From NCBI GenBank assembly GCA_002689345.1, contig NZFU01000073.1, positions 1 to 35,432 of the forward strand: DNA of 35,432 nt. Direction: 5' to 3'. Every line of letters starts with the position of its first letter. Position 1 is the first letter of the stretch. The notes under the pieces are model-generated. The model was not told the origin of the DNA, made no database searches, and was given only the letters and a program-made list of their open reading frames with translations. Of the stretch, positions 25,359 to 32,634 are shown one piece after another. The translations under genes were made by a program, and so were the position numbers. The stretch is from Methanobacteriota archaeon. Its GTDB lineage: Archaea > Thermoplasmatota > Poseidoniia > Poseidoniales > Poseidoniaceae.

Positions 25359-25412
25359 TAATTACTTGGAATCTACTCTAGTATTGTCAAACCTTCGTAT
25401 AGTGTCAAATAA

Positions 25413-25420
25413 TTTATACC
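25413..25420 (+). promoter_or_regulatory. TATA box of the voltage-gated channel gene
   Basis: TTTATACC is centred about 25 nt before the ATG at 25441 and is one of the clearest archaeal TATA boxes in the window. The channel gene would be transcribed leaderless from its own promoter. Confidence 0.6.
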
Positions 25421-25440
25421 GTCAATTATTACAATAGTTC

Positions 25441-26247
25441 ATGTCATTTCGCGAGAAGTGCTACAACCTCGCAGAAAGCAATAGATTTCAATATGCAATT
25501 TTAGTATTGATTGTCATCAATGCAGTCACAATCGGGTTGGAAACTTTTGATTGGCCAGATCCAATAACCAGTGCACTATTCACTCTCGATTCAATAATAA
25601 TGTGGGTTTTCGTTGTCGAGTTGATAATCAGATTGACAGGACATGGGTTCAAATTTTTCCGGGACCCATGGAACAATTTCGATTTTGCAATAATTTTAGT
25701 TTCCATCGCACCTTCAACCGGTCCATTCAGTGTTCTGCGTGTCTTCAGAGTATTCCGGGCCTTAAGATTGGTATCAACTATGCCTGAGATGCAAAAAATG
25801 GTTGAAGCAATGTTGCGTTCATTGCGAGGTATTGCAGCGATAAGTTGGCTGCTTTGTATTGTGTTATACGTATTTTCAGTTATGGCTACAATGCTATTTG
25901 GAAGCGGAGGTGATTATGGAGAGGAATATTTCGGTAGCCTAGGAAAATCACTCTATTCATTATTCCAAATAATGACATTGGAATCATGGTCAAATGGAAT
26001 CGCTCGAAATATTATCGCTGAGCAAGGATGGTGGGCTGCAATTTTCTTTGTTTCATTCATCATCAGTACCTCATTCACTTTCCTAAATATGTTCATTGCA
26101 GTGTTTACCAATACAATGGCTGCAATCGATATTGAAGGCGGCGATGATGAAGGATTTTCTGGAATGTTAAATGAAATCAAGTCAGACATTGATGAACTAA
26201 AAGAAATGATTCAATCTTCGATTCAAAATAAAGATTCAGACCCTTAA
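25441..26247 (+). CDS. Voltage-gated sodium-type ion channel, NaChBac-like
   Basis: The 268-residue protein has a single six-helix channel domain. Helices S1-S3 lie at about residues 18-90. S4 has Arg100, Arg103, Arg106 and Arg109 spaced every third residue (LRVFRVFRALRLV), a voltage sensor. S5 lies at about 128-150 and S6 at about 198-226 (FFVSFIISTSFTFLNMFIAVF). The pore carries TLESWS at 179-184, matching the LESWAS filter of bacterial sodium channels. A C-terminal coiled coil (about 243-258, LNEIKSDIDELKEM) fits tetramer assembly. Sodium selectivity is inferred from the filter. The TAA overlaps the stop of the convergent cupredoxin gene through a shared TTAA. Confidence 0.95.
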   Translation: MSFREKCYNLAESNRFQYAILVLIVINAVTIGLETFDWPDPITSALFTLDSIIMWVFVVELIIRLTGHGFKFFRDPWNNFDFAIILVSIAPSTGPFSVLRVFRVFRALRLVSTMPEMQKMVEAMLRSLRGIAAISWLLCIVLYVFSVMATMLFGSGGDYGEEYFGSLGKSLYSLFQIMTLESWSNGIARNIIAEQGWWAAIFFVSFIISTSFTFLNMFIAVFTNTMAAIDIEGGDDEGFSGMLNEIKSDIDELKEMIQSSIQNKDSDP

Positions 26248-26744
26248 TCGTCTATTGAATTACGTTTTACAAAGGCTGCCAGCATTATTGCTACTGATAT
26301 TGCGTGAATCGAGACAAAGGGCATGAAAGAATCCTCTTCTTCATCTTCCATTATCGGGGGATTCTCTTCTGTGGTATTATTTTCCTCTACTACTGTGGCA
26401 GGGTTAACTATGATTTGTCCAACCATTCCTAAACTTCTGTGCGGCTCACAATAATACTCAAATGTACCATTCAATCCTTGAATGAATACAAATCTGTAAT
26501 CTTCATCACTTTTGGTATCACCTGAATCGAATGTTTCGTTTTCTTCTACAGCATTGTGTGGTAGTAATTGGCCATCCCAAAAGAATCGAACAGCATCGCC
26601 TTCTTCAATAGTTACAGTCGATGGACTGAAGCGTAGGTTTGTACTATCTACTGTTATGATTGTGTCCGGGGTTTGTGCATGAGCAGAAACCATTGGACTT
26701 GCATATACGACGAGTAAAATTGTAGCTAATAGTAATCCTCGCAT
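26244..26744 (-). CDS. Membrane-anchored cupredoxin (plastocyanin/halocyanin-like)
   Basis: A signal peptide (MRGLLLATILLVVYASPMVSA) is followed by a cupredoxin domain with the complete type 1 copper set: His63 in LPHNAV, Cys99, His102 and Met107 in YYCEPHRSLGMVG. A short acidic linker and a C-terminal transmembrane helix (VSIHAISVAIMLAAFV) anchor it outside the membrane. It should be an electron carrier, for example between respiratory complexes and a terminal oxidase; no partner oxidase is in the window. The protein has 166 residues and stands alone. Confidence 0.93.
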   Translation of the reverse strand: MRGLLLATILLVVYASPMVSAHAQTPDTIITVDSTNLRFSPSTVTIEEGDAVRFFWDGQLLPHNAVEENETFDSGDTKSDEDYRFVFIQGLNGTFEYYCEPHRSLGMVGQIIVNPATVVEENNTTEENPPIMEDEEEDSFMPFVSIHAISVAIMLAAFVKRNSIDD

Positions 26745-26800
26745 GGGCCTGAATGAATAAGCATCATACTTATGCTATTGTTTTTTTAATTCAACCCAAA

Positions 26801-27184
26801 CTAATCTATTCGGAATAGACAAGTTGCTGGTTTTTTGAAGAATTTATGTCGATATTTTGCAATAATTCGATACCCTATGTCACGAATTGGTAATGGAATT
26901 AGCCACAATAAAGGAAACCACATTGAGTAATACCATCTCATGTAAAGCAAGCTTCTAATTCCTGCCGCCGAACGAATGTAGGATTTTCCATTTCGAATAA
27001 GATAAACCGAATCTGCATCCTGATGTTTTTTGGGGAATGTAGCAATCATCTTCTGAGCATCTTCTGAAAGGATCGGCCTGTATCCTAAATCCTGACCCTT
27101 AGCCATTCGTTTATCGACAAATGTGGCTAGTCGGTGACAAAGTCCACAATCTCCATCGAGGAGTAAGAAGTCACGTTCAATCAT
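26801..27184 (-). CDS. DCC family thiol-disulfide oxidoreductase-like protein (DUF393)
   Basis: The 127-residue protein opens with FLLLDGDCGLCHRLATFV, the DxxCxxC signature of the DCC (DUF393/YuxK) family, which has a thioredoxin-like redox pair. It continues with the typical LIRNGKSYIRSAAGIRSLLY and a hydrophobic end (WFPLLWLIPLPIRDIGYRIIAKYR). Members are usually thought to be redox-active; the partner is unknown. The start overlaps the DUF2071 stop by ATGA, so translation is coupled. It closes a run with DUF2071 and a large membrane protein that has a cysteine-free thioredoxin-like domain. Confidence 0.92.
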   Translation of the reverse strand: MIERDFLLLDGDCGLCHRLATFVDKRMAKGQDLGYRPILSEDAQKMIATFPKKHQDADSVYLIRNGKSYIRSAAGIRSLLYMRWYYSMWFPLLWLIPLPIRDIGYRIIAKYRHKFFKKPATCLFRID

Positions 27185-27918
27185 TGATTAACCTCCTCAA
27201 TCGACCAAGTGTGGACATAGACTCCTTTAGAAGCATGAATATATTGAGGTTTCATCACATCTATATTTAGATTAAAGGACTCAGTAAGCGTATTTTCAAC
27301 AATTTCAACCTCGCCATCTTGGAATGTCCATGGCTTATGTAAGGTATATGCCATATGCAACTTCTTCTTGTGCTCAGTGTATAGTGAATATCTCTCAAAT
27401 AAGAAATATTCAAGAGAATCTTTCTCTGCTTGTCTTTGTTCTCCTTTAAGTTTGCATTTACCTTCAAGAATAACGCCATCACTAGACCTTCTTGACTTCC
27501 ATGCATATTCTTTATCAGTTATTTTGAGACTACATTTTGCATATCTGTATGGTAGGCCGTAAGACCTTGGTGCATGCCAACAGGTAACTCTACTCTGAGC
27601 ATCAAGTGTCAAAAACAGAACACCTGGGATTCCATTTTTCTTAACATAAGTTCGAATGTTGAATTCAGGAAATGTCGATACTCCAGGTAGAGATGGTAGG
27701 AGTCTTGGTCGAACATTTCTCATTTCAAAGGGAATGGCTCCAACATATGCCTTACCTTCAAACAAATCGATTTCAAGGCCCTTTGGAATATGAGGGGCTA
27801 AGTTTTGTGGCTCGACTTCCCAATGCATGAATGTCAGATTACGCCATTCCTGTACCAATGAATGTGCCTTTTCAGGCATAGCGAATGGAACATGCTCATG
27901 GTCTATTTTACGGGCCAT
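27181..27918 (-). CDS. DUF2071 (YqjF-like) protein
   Basis: A 245-residue protein matching DUF2071, a family related in fold to acetoacetate decarboxylase: WRNLTFMHWEVEPQNLAPHIPKGLEIDLFEGKAYVGAIPFEM, then PEFNIRTYVKKNGIPGVLFLTLDA and LPYRYAKC. No catalytic lysine can be assigned by eye, so the reaction is unknown. ATG 27918 is used; a GTG at 27927 is also possible. The gene starts 9 bases after the stop of the large membrane protein and ends by ATGA overlap with the DCC gene, so the three form one operon. Confidence 0.85.
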   Translation of the reverse strand: MARKIDHEHVPFAMPEKAHSLVQEWRNLTFMHWEVEPQNLAPHIPKGLEIDLFEGKAYVGAIPFEMRNVRPRLLPSLPGVSTFPEFNIRTYVKKNGIPGVLFLTLDAQSRVTCWHAPRSYGLPYRYAKCSLKITDKEYAWKSRRSSDGVILEGKCKLKGEQRQAEKDSLEYFLFERYSLYTEHKKKLHMAYTLHKPWTFQDGEVEIVENTLTESFNLNIDVMKPQYIHASKGVYVHTWSIEEVNQ

Positions 27919-27927
27919 AAAAAACAC

Positions 27928-30243
27928 TCAGAATAATCCGATATTAGAAGCATGAATGATTGCATTAGCCAATGCCCATAGGGAGATTGGTATCAATGCC
28001 CAACCCAATGCTTGTGAGAACGGACCTGAGCCGAATGAACCGAATGCCTGAGATACTGAGCCACCCCAAGATGCTACGAATCTAATTACTAGTGTGAGAA
28101 TTCCAGCGGTTAAAACATGAATCAGTAGCATGAATGGGCCAAATACATAATTCATACCTCCAGTCATAGTTAGTGCGGCTACTCCTTGTGGCAATAAGGC
28201 AGGATAAGCTAGCCAGATGAACCATCCCATCCAGAAACCAATTAGAAGATCTCTTTCGACATCTTCGACATCTCTCCATTCTCTAAATCCTTTAGAAAAC
28301 CTGCTGTGTAGTTTCTTTGAAATGAATCTCACTTCTCTTGGCGTGCCTATAATCGCAGCCCTAATCGCTGCTGATAAGAACCAAACTACGAGTGCTAAAT
28401 CGACCCATGTTCTCAAGTCATTATCACCAGGGGCAAATGCCATGATTAGAGATGCGATGTTAACCATCAGGAAACCTACTCCTCCAGCAACTGCTACACT
28501 TCCCCAAAGAGAACCAGGGACGAGTGGCTCCTCGGGAGCGTCGTACTTTTTACGAGGTAATGCAACCAATAGCATCGCTAATCCAGGGCCCCAAAACAGA
28601 CCTAGAGTTGAAAGAATGGATTGCTGGCCTCCTATTCCAATCTCATCTACAGCATCTATGATGTCTTCTGAACTTGCAGTTCCACTGGCTGAATATGTTA
28701 CGTGACCTGAGGAATCGATTACTACAATCGAATCTGAAACACCGTTTGGCATTCTGTTTGCGAATCTACTTTCTCCATCATCGATTAGAATTGGCCATGT
28801 GGCATTTGTAATCTCTGCAATCGTTTGAAGGTCGTCCATACGGACATTTTCCCCAGTAACGATTTGAACGGCACTAACTCTATCTCCTAGCCTATCTGCA
28901 GCATTTTCTATCTGTCTAGTCTGGTCAACAGCATTACTTGATGCAGGTAGAGTAATTCCAATAATTACCGCCTCCTTTCCATCTAGTAATTCCTCAAGTG
29001 AAACCGAGCCATTTCCATTTTGGTGAAGGATAAATGATGGGGCTCGGGCATCATCAGCAACAATAGCCTCACCTCCTAAGTCCGGGATATCACTCGCTAA
29101 GGGGATCATAAGAATCGCCATGACAACAAGTGCTGCCATCAGAGGGAGCGGCAATAGAATCCCTTGTCGGATTTGGACGATTAGGTATGCTATGATCGAT
29201 ACAAATCCTGAAATTGAAAGCCACAAGAATGCACTGGCCAATGGGTCCTCATCTTCTTCTACATTAAATCGAATTATTCCCTCATGGTCACAATTTTTGC
29301 CCGCAATACCGTTTATCCCGGTATCTACAGTCTTCAAGCAGACGATTAGAACATTGTCTCCTGCTGGCAGTTTGTTCATCCCAGTGAATACTTTCGAAGG
29401 ACGGCCCATCTCGTCGGTTCTCTCGACATAAGGACTAGTTGCTGTAAATCCTTCAGGACGCATATCTTCATCGTAGATTCTTTTCTCATCTGGCTCAACA
29501 GGTCCAAAGATATTCATCGAAGTGAAATCTTGGTCAAGGTCATCAAATCCCCAAGGTAATGTTGCAATCAGTTGAATATGTGCTAATTTAGAATCATCAA
29601 CAGTTACCTCAACTTCGGGAGCAAACAAGTCACCCTGAATTACGATACCACCTGCAAATTCTTTATCGCCACCCCATTCAATATTGATATTCCAAGGACA
29701 GTTCGTGGATGCAGTCATCGAGTATGTGATTATGTCTCCGGGTCTAGCAGTGACATTTCCCATCTCAATCTGAGTGGTCATATTGTGAGCATCAGCTGAT
29801 GGTTCGTAGACGAAATCTGTAACCGAGCCAAAGTATGAGAAATCTCCAATTTGTACTTGAGTCTCAATGGTTACTGGATTTTGAGTTCTGCATTGAGTAA
29901 GAGGGTTTCCAGAACCACCTTGGACATATGCAGCAACATATGTTGAAATGTTGAATGTGCCATTGAATCCCATTTCGAGAGGTGGCATTGACAGGGGTCC
30001 AATAGAAGCGGTTTGGCCCGCTCGAATCAGAACATTACCCATTGCAGCACCTTGATAATCACGGGTTAAGTTAACATCATTTTCAGGCCCACTGATGTAA
30101 ATTCTGTGAAGGTCATTGACATTCCATTCAACGAATCCAGCCTCATAGGTAGCATCTTCACCAGATGCGTTTGAAATCAATGGACTGACGGATGGAATCA
30201 CTATGCACAATAGTGCTACTAATGCAATCCACCTCCTCTGCAT
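27928..30243 (-). CDS. Large exported membrane protein with cysteine-free thioredoxin-like domain
   Basis: A 771-residue protein. A signal peptide is followed by an extracellular beta-rich half (about 25-335) with Cys118, Cys182, Cys302 and Cys318. Two transmembrane helices follow (336-357, 363-382), then a thioredoxin/AhpC-like domain (about 393-535: APSFILHQNGNGSVSLEELLDGKEAVIIGIT, AVQIVTGENV, WPILIDDGESRFANRM, SIVVIDSSGHVTYSASG), then about six more helices. Where TlpA/ResA proteins have CxxC, this one has LPASSNA, so the domain has no redox cysteines. Similar to no family I can name. It precedes DUF2071 and DCC in the operon. The ATG at 30243 is preferred over a non-ATG start at 30255. 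Confidence 0.8.
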   Translation of the reverse strand: MQRRWIALVALLCIVIPSVSPLISNASGEDATYEAGFVEWNVNDLHRIYISGPENDVNLTRDYQGAAMGNVLIRAGQTASIGPLSMPPLEMGFNGTFNISTYVAAYVQGGSGNPLTQCRTQNPVTIETQVQIGDFSYFGSVTDFVYEPSADAHNMTTQIEMGNVTARPGDIITYSMTASTNCPWNINIEWGGDKEFAGGIVIQGDLFAPEVEVTVDDSKLAHIQLIATLPWGFDDLDQDFTSMNIFGPVEPDEKRIYDEDMRPEGFTATSPYVERTDEMGRPSKVFTGMNKLPAGDNVLIVCLKTVDTGINGIAGKNCDHEGIIRFNVEEDEDPLASAFLWLSISGFVSIIAYLIVQIRQGILLPLPLMAALVVMAILMIPLASDIPDLGGEAIVADDARAPSFILHQNGNGSVSLEELLDGKEAVIIGITLPASSNAVDQTRQIENAADRLGDRVSAVQIVTGENVRMDDLQTIAEITNATWPILIDDGESRFANRMPNGVSDSIVVIDSSGHVTYSASGTASSEDIIDAVDEIGIGGQQSILSTLGLFWGPGLAMLLVALPRKKYDAPEEPLVPGSLWGSVAVAGGVGFLMVNIASLIMAFAPGDNDLRTWVDLALVVWFLSAAIRAAIIGTPREVRFISKKLHSRFSKGFREWRDVEDVERDLLIGFWMGWFIWLAYPALLPQGVAALTMTGGMNYVFGPFMLLIHVLTAGILTLVIRFVASWGGSVSQAFGSFGSGPFSQALGWALIPISLWALANAIIHASNIGLF

Positions 30244-30246
30244 GAA

Positions 30247-30268
30247 CAACCCCATGCACTGGGGGTTG
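30247..30268 (-). promoter_or_regulatory. C4/G4 inverted repeat before the large membrane protein gene
   Basis: CAACCCC-ATGCACTG-GGGGTTG has 7-bp arms around 8 nt, and ends 3 nt before the ATG at 30243. It resembles the etfBA leader palindrome in the CAACCCC arm. It could be a leader hairpin or an operator. Confidence 0.45.
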
Positions 30269-30273
30269 AAGAA

Positions 30274-30292
30274 CCCACATCATAGATGTGGG
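30274..30292 (-). terminator. 8-bp hairpin over the DUF92 stop codon
   Basis: CCCACATC-ATA-GATGTGGG is a perfect hairpin with a 3-nt loop that includes the TGA stop of DUF92 at 30280-30282. It lies 5 nt from the next inverted repeat. It may protect the upstream mRNA end or attenuate read-through into the next gene. No T-run follows. Confidence 0.4.
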
Positions 30293-31020
30293 AAACCTAG
30301 GTGCCACCACATTACGATTATTCCGAATGTAATTGCGGCAGCATTTACCGTACCTTTTGTCATCAAACCACGGTTTTCAAGCAGTGCCCCTAGAAGACTA
30401 TCCACTTGACAGCCAAGCCATCCAATTAGAGCAACCAATAATGCTAATTCGATGTTTTGTTCTGAAACAAAAGCAAGTGTTGCTATTATGATTGAGCCTA
30501 CAGCTGCAGCCAGTTGTCCATTCGGGGAAAATCCACCATTGAGTCCGGCTTCACATTTCTTCATCGTAGTTATCATTCGGACACGGTCATCAAGACATCC
30601 GATCTCAGAAGCAAAAGTGTCAGCGGCAGCAACAGCTACTGCGGCTGAGAATACCCATAGGCCATCATCGTGAGAATTAAGATACCATGCAGCAATCGCA
30701 ATTAGACCAGGAAGGCCACCGTTTGCAACTACATTGCCCCAACTTCGATGTCCATCACTAGATTCACAAAGACCCTTTTCCGCCTTTTCATCAAATCTCC
30801 ATTTGGTCGCCTTGTGTGAAGTTCCTAAGAATCCGAGCAGAATTACTAGCCAAGTCCAATGGCCAAGACCACCAACTATGAGGCCCAATGCTGCGGCGGC
30901 ATAAACGCCTAACCTGTCAAGAACACGGTACTTTTCTGAAATTAGGACAAGTGCCCCTACTATCCCGAAAGTAACCCAGAGGTTGCCCTCTGTTAACCCA
31001 GGTTCCATGATGTCAATCAT
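30280..31020 (-). CDS. DUF92/TMEM19 family membrane protein
   Basis: The 246-residue protein belongs to DUF92: the conserved ATKWRFDEKAEKGLCESSDGHRSWGNVVANGG, AVAAADTFASEIG, GGFSPNGQLAAAVG and DSLLGALLENRG segments appear between hydrophobic helices. A plant member, VTE6, is a phytyl-phosphate kinase, so a prenyl-phosphate role is possible in archaea, for example salvage of isoprenoid alcohol phosphates, but this is only a family hint. The ATG at 31020 is likely; a downstream ATG at 31005 is an alternative. A TATA box and a C4/G4 palindrome precede it. The large membrane protein follows after 36 nt. Confidence 0.88.
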   Translation of the reverse strand: MIDIMEPGLTEGNLWVTFGIVGALVLISEKYRVLDRLGVYAAAALGLIVGGLGHWTWLVILLGFLGTSHKATKWRFDEKAEKGLCESSDGHRSWGNVVANGGLPGLIAIAAWYLNSHDDGLWVFSAAVAVAAADTFASEIGCLDDRVRMITTMKKCEAGLNGGFSPNGQLAAAVGSIIIATLAFVSEQNIELALLVALIGWLGCQVDSLLGALLENRGLMTKGTVNAAAITFGIIVMWWHLGFPHL

Positions 31021-31035
31021 CACTCTTCCCTTTTA

Positions 31036-31045
31036 CCCCGAGGGG
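31036..31045 (-). promoter_or_regulatory. C4/G4 palindrome in the DUF92 promoter
   Basis: CCCC-GA-GGGG lies between the box GTATAG (about 31055-31060) and the start at 31020. A transcription start near 31032 is predicted, so the palindrome would sit across the initiation region. Confidence 0.45.
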
Positions 31046-31107
31046 AGTCACCGTCTATACCTTGCCCCTATTTTTGAGCCAAAATATTCGTTTGGGATGA
31101 ATCTTAA

Positions 31108-32490
31108 TTATGACGGAAGATGCATCACTGCGGCGAGAATCTCTCTGGCGATGAACCATAGAGTGACAATCATGATGCCCGTCCAAGCCAAACTTGCGAT
31201 GACTTGTACCAAAATGTCGGTTTCAATGAACATCCAAGATACTAGCCAACTACTTCCATTCCACAATGAGTGGCCTAAAATTGCAAGAGAAATACCAATC
31301 ATCGGATTCCTAGGCAAATTCCATGATCTATCATACGGCTTGTAAAGCCAGCCACGGACAGTCTTTCCAATCTTGGACAACTCTCTTTGTGAGTTAATTA
31401 CTTGGCCTGATTCACTATCGAAAACCACCCATTTTGTTGAATCTTCTTGGAAGTTATTGCTCGATATACCTCGCTTTGTACAAAGAAACCAACCGATTGA
31501 AACACCTGACAAACCTGTCCAGAATGCATGGCCGGGAATCGAGCCAATTCCGCGTATAATAGTAGTCATCGAATAAGATATTGCGGAGTATTCCCCTCCT
31601 CCTAATGAGAGCATGATGTACTGTAGATTCTCAAGTAATGCAAAACCTAGGCCTACAGAAAATCCAATTTGGAAACCCCTTTTCGGAGAATCTATCATTT
31701 TGTATAAACTCAATACAAATGCAGCCTTACACAATTCTTCTCCTACAGGAGCACTTACCGCTAGGATAAGTAACTCTCCAATAGTGCCTCTATCCATTGA
31801 TTCAATGCCAACTAATAACAATAAAAGTGGGAATATTAAGGAGTTGATTACAATTGCTGGAATCGTAGAAAGCATACCTGCAACAAGCATTTTTTCTCCT
31901 TGTATTTTGGTTGTCATCAATTGAAAGTGCCTAGTTGAAAACGCCCACCAAGCATGAACAGGAAGCGAGAATCCGAATAGCCATGCTGGAACTCCTACCA
32001 ATATAGCCAATATAATCCACATCGGATTGTCACTAAGCATAACTGGAAGTAAGCCAAGGAATGCTGTGATTACTGTAAGTGAGAAAACTATCCACAGTGT
32101 TGATGCAGGCGGCATTTCAAGAGGCGGAGAATCTCGTATTAGGTGATGAGAGAATCGAGTTGGCATTGGTGTTTGGAGGACTCTTGAATTTGTCAAGCCA
32201 TGCTGATAGCTACCCGTTTGATCAGGAGTTGCCATTATTACATGAGTTAATTTTGGCCTACGTGAATAGATGAATAAGAGTAACAGTGGCGTCATACAGA
32301 ACATAGAAATTATCGACAAGAAAGAATCACCAATTGCTAATCCATAGATCGTAGCGAAAGCAAATTGAGTGATGATATACAATAATACTACAATCCCAAG
32401 CATGCGCCAAATAACGCTCCATGTAGATGACTTACTAGCTAATGCAAGCCCTCTAGGAGGCGGCGTAAGTGGCGCCATCATAGCCTGCAT
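31108..32490 (-). CDS. PrsW-like intramembrane protease
   Basis: The roughly 460-residue membrane protein carries the PrsW (M82) motifs in order: APVGEELCKAAFV (Glu-Glu-x2-Lys), GLGFALLENLQYI (Glu-Asn), IPGHAFWTGLSGV (His), and LGHSLWNGSSWL (His and Asn). PrsW proteins are membrane-embedded metalloprotease-like enzymes; in Bacillus one cleaves an anti-sigma factor, a role that cannot apply directly in archaea. N-terminal helices precede a soluble loop. The 50-residue insert between motifs (SNNFQEDSTKWVVF...) is probably cytoplasmic. ATG 32490 is favoured by an AT-box about 26 nt upstream; ATGs at 32481 and 32478 are alternatives. It stands alone. Confidence 0.88.
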   Translation of the reverse strand: MQAMMAPLTPPPRGLALASKSSTWSVIWRMLGIVVLLYIITQFAFATIYGLAIGDSFLSIISMFCMTPLLLLFIYSRRPKLTHVIMATPDQTGSYQHGLTNSRVLQTPMPTRFSHHLIRDSPPLEMPPASTLWIVFSLTVITAFLGLLPVMLSDNPMWIILAILVGVPAWLFGFSLPVHAWWAFSTRHFQLMTTKIQGEKMLVAGMLSTIPAIVINSLIFPLLLLLVGIESMDRGTIGELLILAVSAPVGEELCKAAFVLSLYKMIDSPKRGFQIGFSVGLGFALLENLQYIMLSLGGGEYSAISYSMTTIIRGIGSIPGHAFWTGLSGVSIGWFLCTKRGISSNNFQEDSTKWVVFDSESGQVINSQRELSKIGKTVRGWLYKPYDRSWNLPRNPMIGISLAILGHSLWNGSSWLVSWMFIETDILVQVIASLAWTGIMIVTLWFIAREILAAVMHLPS

Positions 32491-32634
32491 GTCGATTGCA
32501 GTGTACAAGAACTAAACCAATGTTGTGCCAATTAGGTCCCCGCTCAGTTCGCCCATCACTCGTCACTGAAACAGCAGTCCGCTCAAGTGCGCTCATCATC
32601 GCAGGGATGTGAGCCAATAGGTGAACAGTTATCA

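Noticed and set aside
26779-26786. T-run as transcription terminator
   Set aside because: It is on the plus strand where no plus-strand gene ends nearby; on the minus strand it is an A-run in the cupredoxin upstream region.
28217-28705. Plus-strand frame of 162 codons opposite the large membrane protein gene
   Set aside because: Antisense shadow with no recognisable domain; the sense strand encodes membrane helices.
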